Below are positions 1 through 12,130 of a DNA stretch of 64,000 bases, in pieces. Both the position numbers and the translations under genes were made by a program. This DNA is from Castor canadensis (lineage: Eukaryota > Chordata > Mammalia > Rodentia > Castoridae): positions 112,367,343 to 112,431,342 of the forward strand of contig NC_133394.1 in NCBI RefSeq assembly GCF_047511655.1, written 5' to 3'. The first letter of the stretch is position 1. Each line of letters starts with the position of its first letter. The notes below the pieces were generated by a model. The model was not told where the DNA came from and did no database searches. It saw only the letters and a list, made by a program, of their open reading frames with translations.

Positions 1-439
1 TTAATTGGTGTATTCAGACCATTTACACTTCAAGTAAGTATTGATCTTGGACTCAGTCTTCTATCTTAGATTGTGTTTCTTGTGTGTCTTCCATTTTTGT
101 GTGTCCCTTTTCTTTCTTGTATATCTGTGGATTTGTTAAAAATTTTTGAATACCATTTTCATTTATCTAGGTTTCTCCATGTGTCTGTTTATATAACTTT
201 TTTAGTGGATGTCCTAGGTATTATATTATATGTGCAAGGCTTGTCAATGTCTACTGTAATATCACTTTATGATTTTTCCTTTATCCTCCCTGCCAGTTAC
301 AATTAATGGTCTTAAACACTTTCTACATATATTTAGAATCATCAGGCAGTTTATAATTTTCATAATTATAAGTCTGTAATTTTGCTTTGACAAATATCAT
401 TTAGAAAAATAAAGATGAAAAGAAAAGCCCATTGTAATT

Positions 440-1260
440 CATCAATGTTTTTTCTTATCAAGTTCTTTATTCCTTTCTGATGCTCCAAGGTATGTCTTTT
501 TTTTATTGTTTCCTTTCTGTTTAAAAGTATTTTCTTTAGCTAACCTTTTAGGATAGGCCTGTTGTTGACTAATTTGTTTTCTGTCACTTGAGAATGCCTT
601 TCTTTCTCCTTCATTCTTTAGGATACTTTCCTTAATTACACAGTTCTGGGTTGACAATTCTTTCAACACATGAGAAATACTGTGCCAATTCCTTCTGGCC
701 TCCATAGTTTCTGATGAGAGATCCACTGTCATTCTCATTATAACTATGGTTTTTCTCTGGCTGCTTTCAAAAGTTTTTCTTTGTCTTTAGTTTTCAGAAG
801 TTTAATTACAATGTGAATTAGCATGGAATTCTTAGACATTTTTGCACTGTGCTATGAGGCTCTGGATCTTATTTAAAGTAGCCATTTCTTTTTTCAATAC
901 AGCTCCAGCAGGGAAAGGAGAGATGCTATGCCAGATGGAGGTAGAAGTATATGCTTCCCATTCATTTATTTTGACATCCATGGTGGGGGCAAAAGTCTTA
1001 CCTTCCTATGTGGTCACCACTGATGATGCAGTAGGATTGGTTATTGCTCTTTGGTGATGGTTGAAGTCCTGACTCTTCCCTGGGCATCCTGTGATACTTG
1101 ATATGGAGGGAGAGGCTTCTTCCTTACTGTTGGATTGCAGTGGAAATCCATATGGCCTCCACCGACACCACTGAGGTGGGGACTTGTTACCAATTGACTA
1201 GGATGAAAGGCCTAGCTTCCTACTTGGCTTTCAGTGATACCACCCTGGTGAGACGGTGGA
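440..1260 (-). repeat. old LINE-like segment (probable L1M), interrupted by an LTR
   Basis: The stretch contains phrases I associate with an ancient mammalian LINE-1 read in antisense, such as 'ccttctggcctccatagttt' near 693 and 'tttttctctggctgctttca' near 750. It is open in no long frame. Related sequence seems to resume after the LTR at 1261-1540. The family name and exact ends are from memory. Confidence 0.4.
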
Positions 1261-1540
1261 CCACTTACTGTCTTATTCCATTTGTGTTGATAATAGCAAA
1301 ATATCACAACTGGCTAATTTATAAAGACTAATAATTTATTTCTCACAATTCTGGAGGCTGGAAGTCCAAGATCAAAGCATTGACATGCTTGGTGTCTGAT
1401 GAGGACTCACTCTGTTCTTCCAAGATGGTGCCTTATTCTTTATTACCAACTAAAGTCCCTACCTCTTAATATTGTTTCATTGGGTATTAAATTTCAACCA
1501 GAGGTTTGGAGGGTATGCAAATATTCAAATCATAGTAGCC
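1261..1540 (-). mobile_element. solo MaLR-type LTR fragment, antisense
   Basis: The sequence matches the reverse complement of a MaLR (MST/MLT1-like) LTR: 'taatttataaagactaataa', then 'ctcacaattctggaggctgg', and an end resembling 'attcaaatcatagtag'. The same LTR class lies in sense at 18,396-18,741. It is a degraded solo LTR with no retroviral genes attached. Confidence 0.6.
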
Positions 1541-2984
1541 ATCTTCTTATTACAGCCTTTGCTGGTGAAGTTGGGGATACAGTTGTTGTTTGTGGTATTT
1601 GGTTGGAGAAGAATGATTAACTGATGGATATTTTTTTCTGTCTTGTTAGGTTCCTTGTCCTTTGGTCAGTGAGAGTAGGCTTTTGTTAGGGCTTTTCTTT
1701 CTTTTTGAAAAAGTCTGTACCTATTTGCATATCTGTGTTGCTGAATTCTTTAGCTAGGGTATATAAGGCAACTCACTTCTGTATTTTTCCTTGGATTCTG
1801 AGATTTCTCTGCCTTTCAGAGTCTTTTTGTATATGTTTTATATATAAGGTCTGGTGTTTTTAGTTGTAGTTAGTGAGAAGAAGTGAGAAAAGCATGTCTG
1901 TCCCATCTTCCCAGCCTGCACATTTTGCTTTTATGTGTGTATAATGACCTTTGATTTTACTCTTAGACCATAGGTTATGTTACTTTTGCAATCTTGGAAG
2001 ACTGTGAAGTGAGAAAATACTTGAATCTTTTCTGCTGAGAAACAGCTGTTTGCAATGGTTTTTCATTCCTGTCATGGTAGGAGTTCAGTAAGCAATTATT
2101 GGGAGTGGACAAATCCTAGAACATACTGAAGTGACTAATTTGGTGGCTACATCTTAAGCTTAAAACTTCCCCTGCTTTTGTAGGAGTCAGCTGCTACTCT
2201 CAGGACTACCCCAATTAGCAGACTTTTTGTGGGGAGGAGAGGGAATAGTCAGATCAGAGACCTTATTATCAACTTCTTTTCTCCCTTTTTTTACCCTTTC
2301 TCTCTTCTCATCCTTCAAAATGGTCTCAAATTTGGAAAAAAGGAAAAGTAGCATCTTTTCATGATACAATAACAAAAGCCATACTTGTCTTTATAGTATT
2401 TATATATGTTCCTCAATAAGCAATTTGATGTGCTTATTTAAGGATTTGCATCAATTGCAATGCTTCTCACTTTTTAATTGCCCTCTATCAGTCTGACGTG
2501 AAAATCATATTGAAGGGGAAATTGTTTGTGCATGTAATGAGTATAGCTGGCATCCTGGGGGCCTTGAAATACAGTTTACTAAACTAAATACAAAAGACAA
2601 CAGTCTAAACATAGATTTCACCATGGTCAAGCTCTTCCTGGGAAGGCTTAAAAAAAAAAAAAAACAAGGGAATTGTCACACTTCCCATTGTTATTCACAG
2701 GCTTGTTTGGGATCCTACAGTGGCAGCTGCCAGAGGCCTGACATTTCAGAAGAAAGGGGAAGCAGAGCAAAAGTTGGAGGTTTCTGCATCTGCAGAGCAC
2801 TCTCAAAGTCACTGCTACAAGCTCTTGAAAATGGGGTAATGGTTGTAGAATTTGGATATATGATTGTCTGGTAAAGAAAAGTTTAATCAGATAGCAACAT
2901 GCACGAATACTATTGAATACAGAATTAAACTAGCACCAATTCTTACAGATTACTTAAAACTTGCTCTTAATTGACTTGCCACTC

Positions 2985-3215
2985 AAATCAATATCTATCT
3001 ATCTACCTACTACCTACCTATGACCATGTGCTTGGCACTCTATTAGGGGCTATTAGAGATAGAAAGATGAACAAGTCCCAGTTCTGTCTGTAAGGAGCTA
3101 ACAATGTACAGGAAAAATACAAATGTGTACAAATAACTGTCATACAATGTGCTACAAGGAGGTGTTATGAAGGAGTTTTCATTTGAACTGAATCTTGAAG
3201 AATCGTTTAGTGTTA
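2985..3215 (-). repeat. L2-like LINE 3' fragment, antisense
   Basis: 'catgtgcttggcactctatt' followed by 'gaacaagtcccagttctgtc' and 'aaggagctaacaatgta' is the familiar antisense L2 3' region. A short imperfect TATC/TACC repeat precedes it at about 2,990-3,020. Confidence 0.6.
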
Positions 3216-4326
3216 TAAGCAGCACAGATGGACTCTGGCTCTGAGAGAGAGAAAGAGAGAGAAATTGAAGGAGAAACTGTGTCTCTAAGGCCTTATGGAT
3301 TGATATATCATGGACTGTTGGGAATTTTTCTTCAGAGTATGGTCTGTATGGTTCACTTCCTTCAAGTGGCAAAGCTCAGGGTGAAAGAGCCTGACACTGA
3401 CCTGTATGGTGTGCCCACTTCTAAGCTGTGCACTGTCAGTCCTTCTTCAAAGGAAGATTATAAGTCAGAAACAAAGGTCAATGGGCAGCACAATCCACAG
3501 ACAGGTAGAGGAAATAGCTGAGTAGAGACATAGAGGCAGAGAAATAGAAGAATGGTAAAGCACAGAAAATAATCTCCTCTGGCTGTACACAGGATGAAGG
3601 AGGAGGGTCAGCTGGGAGAAATGAGGAAGAAGAGAGAGATGGGAAGTTGGTGATGGAAAGCCTTACCCACCATATTTGGAACTGGTAAGAGTCAATGGCT
3701 GGGGCTGGGGGACAGCAGATCTGGTAAGATCAATGCTTTAAGAATAGTTCTTTGGAAACAGACTTGGGTTATTAAAGAAAAAATGGAGCAGGGAAATCAA
3801 GCAGGAAGTCATTTAGGTTAAAGAAAGGGAGAGGTTTATAATGACGTTCTACGTTACTTATCACTAAGCTACAACACCAACGAACACTTTGATTTACTCA
3901 GTAGAGAAGACAGGGCACACATTATTCTCTATTTTAACAGACACAGTATCAGAGACTCAAGACGCTAAGACCTAAGATCCTGTGATGGGTAAGAAGGAGC
4001 CAGGACTCACCCACAGTCTCTTCCTGGGGGTCCTTCCTACCATAGAGACATCACAGCCAGATCTGGTTGACTTTGCTTTGCTGCACCACAGGCTGTGACC
4101 CTTTTCTTCACTGCTAGGATAATGTTCTTTTGAGCTCATTCCTCTTGAGTAAATAGCTCCAGAACATCTGACTCTTGGCTTGTGCCTGACGTGCTTATTT
4201 GGCCTGAAGGGAGTTATTCTTTCTCCCCCTTGAGAGAGGATTTTCCAAAAGGAGTTTCAAAAATAATCTGTTGTGACTATTGAACATGTGCTCAGCAGCT
4301 AAGTGTAAGGTCAGTGATAGCCTAGG

Positions 4327-4600
4327 AGGAAACAGAACAGTGGAGTGTGAGGACCGTGGAGTCAGGTTACTGGGTTAAAATCTGCTCTGCTTCTTCTTGC
4401 TAGCTGTATGACCTTGGTCAAGATATTTGACTCTCTAAATCTCACTTTATTTGTAAAATGGAGATGAGGATGGGTCAACCTACGTAGAGTTGTTGGGAGG
4501 ACTCAATGAGATGATGCGTGGAGAGCCCTTACAAGAGTTTCTGGTGTGTAGTAAGTGTGTAATAATGCTGCTTGTCTAGTTATTGTTAGTATTATTATTA
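4327..4600 (+). repeat. MIR SINE, nearly full length
   Basis: Successive MIR landmarks are visible: 'gtggagtcaggttactggg', 'tagctgtatgaccttggtca', 'ttgtaaaatggagatgagg' and 'ttgttgggaggactcaatga'. It ends in a run of ATT units. This is an ancient tRNA-derived SINE shared by all mammals. Confidence 0.85.
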
Positions 4601-4645
4601 ACATGGCAGAAGTGTGTCAAGCAGTTCTATGACATTTGAGCTTCA

Positions 4646-4659
4646 GTGCCCTCTAGTGG
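4646..4659 (-). promoter_or_regulatory. CTCF-type motif (exact core match)
   Basis: The reverse complement reads CCACTAGAGGGCAC, which fits the CTCF core consensus CCASYAGRKGGCRS at all 14 positions. It lies just beyond a MIR element, about 46 kb upstream of the KDR start. The sequence match is observed; occupancy is inference. Confidence 0.5.
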
Positions 4660-4969
4660 CTGGAGATTTCAGAAGGTTCTATAAGCCTAGGTGTTGCACT
4701 CCCAGGTGACAAGAGGGCCTGTTATTCTCTGAATACATTCTTGCTAACTGATTCCAAAAGTGAGTCTTGGGGAGTGCATGGTGACCTCATTTCTGGCCCA
4801 AGTTTCATTAAGAGAGTAACACTGTCTCTATAGATAGAAACAGAAGTCATACTGTGAGCCTCTGGTGCCTTCTTGCCCTAGGGCTGGCCACATAGGGAGC
4901 TCTGAATTTGTAGTACATTTGCAGTGCTATGGGCAAGACAGACTACAGACCAACCTATCCAGGCAGTGG

Positions 4970-5150
4970 TTAGGAATGGGTTTATGGCTGTCATGTGGTT
5001 TTTGAGTTATAAGCTGAATGACTTCAGCAAGTTACTTAACCTCTCCAGGAGAACAAAAATAAATGTCACAGGGTTTTCAACAGAATGTGTGTGTGTGTAC
5101 GCTTAGCATAGGGCCTGATGCATAGGTGCTCAGTGAACATTATTTTTCAC
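4970..5150 (+). repeat. MIR SINE fragment
   Basis: 'gctgaatgacttcagcaagt', 'tacttaacctctccagga' and the terminal 'gcataggtgctcagtgaaca' are MIR core and tail motifs. The middle carries a short GT run. Confidence 0.6.
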
Positions 5151-5186
5151 TTTTCCAGTACATCTTGGGTTAAAGAGGGGCCTTTC

Positions 5187-5345
5187 ATCCACCCATCCAT
5201 CTATCCATTCATCCATTCATTTATTTATTCATTCATCTAATTGTTGTCTACTGAGAACACACTGTGTGCCAGAAGCAGAGCTAGATGAAGCCATGCTTAA
5301 AGGTCATAGTCCCTCATGGCTGTGGTTGGTGATAGAGATTCCCAG
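5187..5345 (-). repeat. ATCC/ATTC/ATTT simple repeat followed by antisense L2 fragment
   Basis: A degenerate tetranucleotide run (catc, cattc and catttatt units, about 5,187-5,240) is followed by 'tgagaacacactgtgtgcca', an antisense L2 3' landmark. The run probably grew from the L2 terminal repeat. Confidence 0.55.
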
Positions 5346-7174
5346 GGGAGCTGTGTGTCATTGAGCAAGTTGTAGACTGAACAAATGACCTTCTACTTAG
5401 GATCGTTCACTTCATAGATATTATAGATTTGTGCAGATTTACACAGCAATTTAAAAACAGGCAGAAGTTAAGTTTCTTGTACTTAAAAATATCAGTATAT
5501 TCATTACAATGATTTTCAGAAGATGAAAATGCTTTTGAAGGAGGGGTATCTTTTTCCAGCTTGCCTGAAAGCATGGTGTGGGCTGGAGGTGGAGTTTACA
5601 CTGAAGTGCACTTGGAGTCATTCAGTATCAAGGCTCTGTGGATCCACTTTTACTTGTTGGGGCACTAAGGAGAATGACACTTATTTCTTACTTATCTAAT
5701 CTAATTATTCACCTTCCATTATTATTATTATCATTTACTTCCTCTCCTAGAAACTCACTGAGTTCTCAAAGCCCTTCTTCCTTCAGCAAATCCCCCTGCA
5801 CTATGGGCATATCAGATCTGGGGTAATTCTCCTGCACCAAGTCCTAAAGGAGCAAGTTTATGAAGGGCTTGAGGAGAAGAGCAAGAGGCTGTGATGTTTG
5901 GGGAAAATATATTTGATATGGTAACATATCAAATAATAGAGTATAACATAAAGTGACATAGTTCTAACATACTTGTGACATTTTGTGTTAAACCAAATAA
6001 TGTATGCATTCTTTTCATAGTATCAACAACAAAAAAGTAAAGCTCAACCAATTCTTCCTGGCCAGTGACCTATACAGAAGACAGACTCTGTAGGGATTCT
6101 TGGACACATTCCCACATAGAGGAAGATACTGAAGTTTAGAGTGAGGGTAAGATGTTTCCATATATTAAAACAGAACATGAATTTTAAAAAGAAATTAAGA
6201 AAACTAAAGCCTGGAAAATGTCTGTTTAAGTGATGTCAAGTGTCCCCTAAGTGAACGTTTCTTGGAATTCCCAGATAATAACCATAATGATGATAGTGAG
6301 GGCACTTATTCTGGGCCCACAGAACCTCATTTACTCTTCTCCCCCATGAGGAGGTAGATGAAGAGTCTCAGTAGTGAGGCTGCTGCTGTGACTGCCTTCC
6401 ACAGCTCTTAGGGGTCAGTGGACTCTTTTTCTTTCTGAGCCCTGCCTTCCTGCTTCAGTGTTCTTTTTTAAGCTTCCTGAATAGCAAAAGCCTTCCTTGA
6501 TCTCACTTGGCAGCCGGGCTCATAAATTAGTTTTCCTTCATTTAGGTGTGTTCTTCAGACCCTAGAGGACAATTAAATGGTTAATTTTGTAATAGTTAAT
6601 ACTGGTGCAGATTCTCAGAGTCAGTGTATTTTACCACAATCTGTTTCTCTTACATTTCCTCTGTAGCTTCCATTGTTGAGCCATTCTGCAAAAGAGATTT
6701 CTGTTTGAAAGAGATTTCTCTTTTGGCAGAAAAGAACAGAACATGTCCTACATAGCTGGTTTTTGACTTTAAAAATGTGGGTTTGCCTTTTAAAAGTAGG
6801 ATCTTCTTTTTCATTTTGTTCAGTAGGTTTGGTAATTGCTACTATTTGAGTTTTGTCTGAAAGATACTGTTACTGAATACATCACTGGTGGATCCCAGAC
6901 TAAGAAGATAACATAACTTTTCAAATTTGTTTTTAGGGAAGGCATATCTACACAGTTATAATATAACCTTCTAAGTGTTGCCTCTTAGTTTGTGTTCTCC
7001 AAAGTGTAACAATTGTCCAAAAACCTCATTCCATTTGTGCTCTAACTAGGCTCCTTCATGGTGTCAGTGCCATGACTTATTTATCTTGCATCTGTAATTC
7101 TTGTTTCTTGATCCTGGGATACATCATCTCTATATTCTATGGAGGCTAGAATTTTGAAGAACTCTACTTGAATA

Positions 7175-7176
<2 letters not shown>

Positions 7177-7219
<43 letters not shown>
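7177..7219. repeat. (GT)n microsatellite
   Basis: This is an uninterrupted GT run of about 43 bases. It also creates a spurious open frame of repeated Thr-His on the minus strand. Confidence 0.95.
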
Positions 7220-7221
<2 letters not shown>

Positions 7222-7319
7222 ATACATTTGTACCTCTGATTGCTCACACAGGAAGTGTGAGGTGTAATCAGACTGTAAAACTCTAACCAGAGAGGAGATT
7301 GTCATTTCAACTATAGACT

Positions 7320-7600
7320 AAGCAGATAACAGACGGCTATTTACCAGTTAGAAAGATAAGGGAATGAGTTTGATTCCTCATTAAAAGCTTCATGTTTCCA
7401 GTCTTTAAAAAAAAAAAAAAAAGCTCTGGCTCTTTGCTTATTAAGTTACATAAACAGGGTGAACTGCCATGGGGGAGAATGGAAACTCTTGGTGTGACCT
7501 ATAATTAGAAAATTTCCCCACAGAGAATAAAAACAGAGGCTGCTTGCTACTTCCTGACCCCACTCAGCCATTGGGTGGGGGGTGGAGACAGATAAGAAAA
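7320..7600. promoter_or_regulatory. candidate GATA/ETS motif cluster (possible distal enhancer)
   Basis: Within 280 bases there are three AGATAA motifs (7,324, 7,354 and 7,590), an ACTTCCTG ETS-type site (7,549-7,556) and a GGGTGGGG CACCC-type box (7,573-7,580). These classes are used by endothelial and haematopoietic enhancers and the block is not an obvious repeat. The short motifs are seen; function is inference, and chance clustering is a real alternative. Confidence 0.25.
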
Positions 7601-8519
7601 CACCAAGGAAAGGAAACTTGAGCCAGGCTGCTTGTTTGCCCTAATGGTCACTCAACTTGATTGGGACATATCTTTCCAGTTTTAATGATCTCTAAGGCAC
7701 CTTGAAGAGTAGCATTGCTTTCATGAGGGGCAATTAACCCAAATAACATGACAGTATTTCATGCTGCCCTTCGAAAACCACCTTTTACACTGTGGTCACT
7801 AATGAAACAGCTAGGGAGAGCCAACTGACATAGGAGAAGAAGAGCTCTGGGTGGCTATTGTCCACCTTGTCTGGCACTTTGGGCAGGTTCTTCCCCCACA
7901 ACCCACACCCCCCTCACTGGCCAGTCTGAAGGTTGAGGTAAGGATGTCTGCCCCTCTGATGGGGCCATTGTAAAGGCCCAACGCATGGCACATGTGAAAA
8001 CACTTAGAAAGCTTCAAAGATGCTGCTGGTTGCTATGTTATATACATTTAGTGTAGCTTTGTATACTATGTTATATTCTTCCCTACTTACATAATTACAG
8101 CAGGAATCTGAAATATGTGGTGGTTTTCTAAACATAGACTTTGTTTTTTTCTCATTAGTAGATAATCCCTGTGTGAGAGGTGAAGTCACTGGTGCTGCCA
8201 CCTCACAGACACTATGCACTTATCAAGGTGCCAACCTGAGTGCCCCCAGGTTCTCCAGTGCCAAACTCCATGGTGGGACAGAACAGGCTGAGGCAGGGTT
8301 CCTGGGTGTAAGGCAGGGAGTCATAATCCTGCTCTTCCCATATTTTGTATGTGACTTCGGGAAAATAAGTTCACTTTTCTAAGTCTCCCTTTTCTCCTAC
8401 ATATATCTTTCCTCCTATATCCTCCCATACATCCCAAATGCAATGTGAATATTGACCTTAGTGGCTTACTGATGGGTTCCATCAGTAAGATAGATAGATT
8501 GAACTGACACAAGATTGCC

Positions 8520-8770
8520 TCTCAAATACGTAACACAGTGACTGAGAGGTAGTAGGTGCTTAATTTATAGGTGCTTGATTTAATAAATATATTAAAAATT
8601 TTTGACATAGTGACACATAATAGATGCTGGTTTGGATTTTGGTTCCATTTTTCCAATATCTGTTTTTTTTTCTTTCTAAAAAGATGTGTCATTATTTAAC
8701 TGAATGATCTTAAACAAATCCCCTTTCCTCTTTGAGTCTTGTTTTTCATTTGTAAAAAAAAGTTAGACAG
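8520..8770 (+). repeat. MIR-like fragments
   Basis: 'agtaggtgcttaatttata' near 8,551 resembles a MIR 3' tail. A second degraded unit at 8,640-8,770 has 'aactgaatgatcttaaac' and a 'catttgtaaaa' landmark. Both are heavily diverged. Confidence 0.4.
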
Positions 8771-8814
8771 GTTGGTCTCTCAAGTTTCTTCTCTCTGATA
8801 AAAATTGACTTTTT

Positions 8815-8935
8815 TGTTAGTGTAAATTAATTGTACAAAGGAGTTTCATTGTGATATTTCCATACATGCATATAATGTGCTTTGATTATATTCACCCATG
8901 ATTGACTGGTTTAGAAATGTTAAATCTATCCTCAG
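8815..8935 (-). repeat. rodent-type L1 3' UTR fragment, antisense
   Basis: 'gtttcattgtgatatttcca' and 'tacatgcatataatgtgctt' are the reverse complement of an L1 3' UTR motif that appears in sense near 47,730-47,780. The internal cross-match supports a shared lineage-specific LINE family. Confidence 0.55.
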
Positions 8936-9479
8936 TGGAGGCCTTTTTGTTTCTGTTGAACATGCTATAGAGAATGTGTCTTAAAAAGAAAAAGCCTTGA
9001 AATTTTAACTGACCTCAACTTTTGCATGAAAGAAACTCTGTTTCATGCTGGATTATCCTGGTTTCTCCATCTCCCAGGACTATCCAGTGGTATATTTTTC
9101 CACTCTCCAGTCTCCAGGTTTAGAAAAGAAGTTATCTGATCACACAACTATGAATGGCAAGGAAAACTGGCTGCTTGGCAAGTGGTAGTGCCCTCCAGCA
9201 GGAAGTGAGGCATGGCCTCTGCAGGTTGCACCTGCCAGAGCAGCTGACCTGGAGCATGTTGCAAGGAGGTGGACCCAGAGAAGATCCAGTATATTTGGAG
9301 GAATTTAGAACCATGACCTATGAGGGATGTTAGGAATGGGGGATGTTTATCCTGGAGAAAATTCAGCAGGGACATGATAGTGGACTTTGCATGTTTGAAA
9401 AGCTATTAAGTCTCTTCCAAGTGCATCTAGAAGGCAAAATCAGGGCTGGTAAGAGGCCCACGGGTAGGGCCCATCCATG

Positions 9480-9800
9480 CAGTGCTATCGATCCATGCAG
9501 CAGAATATGGGACTAGTTCCATAATACATTCTTAAATGGGAAAAGAAAAGCTGTCATCAGAAGTATATAAAGAGTTGTCTGATCCCTTTTATACAAAAAT
9601 GCATACAAATCTAACTTTGTATAGAGTTAGAAAGTGTCTGGAAACAGAATGGAAAAACCACTGTGAAGAGGGATTACTTCTGGGGAGCAGAATTTGGTGG
9701 GGTGGAGTGGGGGAACCTTGACTTTTTACTTTACAAACTTTTGTAATACTTTATGGACTGCTGTGTTTGATTAATCATGAGGAAAATTTAAAGAACAAAT
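9480..9800 (+). repeat. L1M-like 3' fragment
   Basis: 'cttttatacaaaaatgcata', 'gtctggaaacagaatgga' and 'ttacttctggggagcagaat' follow the layout of an old L1 3' end. The short open frame here is part of the repeat rather than a gene. Confidence 0.45.
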
Positions 9801-10229
9801 GAAAAATAGTCATGATGACAGAAAGTAGTATGTAAGGTTAGGAAGAGAATCAGAACCAACAGAACTCAAAAGCAAGAGTCCACTTCATAAGTGGTGGGCT
9901 CTTCTTCTCTGGAGAGACCCAAGTTGGAGGGCAGCTTGGTACTGCTGTCGAGTCATGCAGGTGTCAGACCGGGTGTTGGGTGAGTGATGTGAGGTTTCCA
10001 TCATCACTGTGACTATTATATTTTGGGATTATATGAGATAAAAGCTCTGAGAGGTAGTGCAGTCATTCAAGAATCATAGTCCTGGGCCTAAAAGCAGAAA
10101 TTGCACTATTTCTGTACTGTTACCCTCTGTTGTAAGCCTTCCTCTGTGTGCTGTTGTTGTTAGTAAGTAGGTAGCACAGCACTGCTACTACTTGGGATAG
10201 GAGCGTCCCATGGATGTTTCCAGAGAGAG

Positions 10230-10440
10230 CACTATGGTGCAGACATGGTGCTTTGCCTGTTTAATTTCGTTCAATTTCTACAATAGTACACAATGGGCAT
10301 TAGTGCTATTTCCATTTTGGCAATGAGGCAAAGAGAAGCAAAGCACTTGCCCAAGGTCACACACTAGAAGTGTGGTAGAGATTTTGGATGCCAACTCTTT
10401 AGTGTCTATTTGACTTCTGCCTAATCACATTAGAGCATGT
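10230..10440 (-). repeat. MIR SINE, antisense
   Basis: 'ttgcccaaggtcacacacta' followed by 'gaagtgtggtagagatttt' is the reverse complement of the MIR core. Upstream 'ccattttggcaatgaggcaa' fits the adjoining MIR region. Confidence 0.75.
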
Positions 10441-11849
10441 GACCTTGAGAATTACTTCCTCTCTAAAGATGTTTTCTCAGTCTAAGTTAACAATTATAAT
10501 GACTGTTTTCTTTAAGTGAATATTTCTTCCTGGTTGTAACTGGTGTGGTGATTTGAAACTTGTTCGTGTGCTTTTTTTCTGGTCAGTCTTTCTGAGGAAA
10601 TGACCTTAGTCCTGGTGGGACCAGGACATCCCACTGCCTGTGTGGGCAGGGTGGGAAAATAGGAGTGGAGGGTTTGGAGATTAGAAATCTTCATATAGAA
10701 TATGAAGACAAAGATACAAGTGATAATCCCTCCCTATGTTGAAAATAAAATTGCATTCTGCCAAAGACAATGGCCTCCCAAGCCAGCTATTGTTTTAAGG
10801 AGGGATTTTCTAAATTCCTTATTTCCCCCTAAAATACACAAGGGAAAAGGGCCTTGCCTTCTCAACTAAGGGTGAGAAAGCCTAGTAACTAAGTTTGCTG
10901 CTCTGCCATATAACACAGGGAGGTAAATGAATATTGTAGCTCCTTTCAGTTCCAAGGAGCTATGAGAAGAACAAAAGTGGGCAGAAAAGGAAAAGGGAGT
11001 GGAGGGGATATAAGAAGCAGGCACCTGGGTCTGCTTCCCTCTGATCAAAACTTCTGAGGGAGGGAGAGTGTCAAGACCAGTCAGAGAAGGACCAAGGAAT
11101 CTGAGGGAAGGGCCTTGCCCCAACTTCTTGGGCCCAGTTTGAGAGGATTGTAGCCTCTGAGAGAGGCCCTCAATGCATCAGACTCTGGAAACCTTTGGTG
11201 GTTTTCAGATTTAAGACCAGAGCTGGCTGTGGGTGGCATCTGGTGGCATAGAGTTCCTAGTGTCCTGAGGTACTGAGACTGGAGTGACAGGGAGCATGGA
11301 GAGACTTGTGGGCCTAGATGGCAGTGTGGGTCACAGAAACAGTCACTTAAGCAGGTTGGTTTTCCTCCCCTGACACCCCAGACCTTCTTGTCTGAATTGG
11401 GGAACAGTGTCAGTGCTTCAGAGACTAGGCCTCTGTAAAAACCCCTGAGGACAACAAGTTGAGAGAGGGATGTTTGTACTAGTACCCAAAGGCCACTGAA
11501 GATCCCCAACATGGAGGCAGCCTGAACTCAGAAGAGACCAGGACTAGCTACAGGGTTCTTGCCCCCAAACCCAGAGGAAGGGGAAGGCACACTCCTTTCT
11601 CCACACATTCAGGCTTCATCCAGACTGAACCCAGATCCAGCCAGCTCAGAGGGGCTCAATGGCTGAGAAATCTAAGACAGCTCCTCATCTGGGGCAGCTG
11701 TGACCAATGGGGCATTCTGTGGTGACACACACTTTCTAATATCCAGTTTAGCAGCCATGAGCCATATGTGGCAGGCAAATGCTTGAAAGGTAGCTAGTGA
11801 CACTGAGGAATGAACGTGTTTTCAGTATTAACTATTACTCATTTATTTC

Positions 11850-12130
11850 AAAAATTTTGGTTTTGACACATACTAAATAGATATATTTAGGAAGTACAGT
11901 GCGCTATTTCAATACATGCATATAAATGTAATGATCAAGTCAAGGCAAGTAGCATATCCACCACTTCAAATATTTGCCATTTCTTTGTTCTGAGAACATT
12001 CAAAATCCTCTCTTCCACCTATTTTGATATATACAATAAGTTATTGTTAACTATAGTTACCCTATTGTGCTATGGAACACTAGAACTCACTTCTCACATC
12101 TGACTCTAGTTTTGTATGCTTTAACCTACC
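11850..12130 (-). repeat. L1M 3' UTR fragment, antisense
   Basis: 'gcatatccaccacttcaaat' and 'gttattgttaactatagtta' are landmarks of an old L1 3' UTR in reverse orientation. Confidence 0.65.

Larger units (their letters stand above)
1541..8814. other. intergenic block without a recognisable gene
   Basis: This gene-free block holds the recognised repeats listed separately (L2 near 3.0 and 5.2 kb, MIR near 4.3 and 5.0 kb, a GT microsatellite at 7.2 kb). Runs of A occur near 2,650 and 7,407. A perfect 10-base inverted repeat (arms 5,910-5,919 and 5,926-5,935, loop of six) lies in AT-rich DNA. The open frames are short, carry no domain signature and often overlap repeats, so I call none of them coding. 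Confidence 0.7.

Noticed and set aside
11081-11512. 143-codon minus-strand open frame
   Set aside because: No domain, no recognisable homologue and no splice or promoter context.
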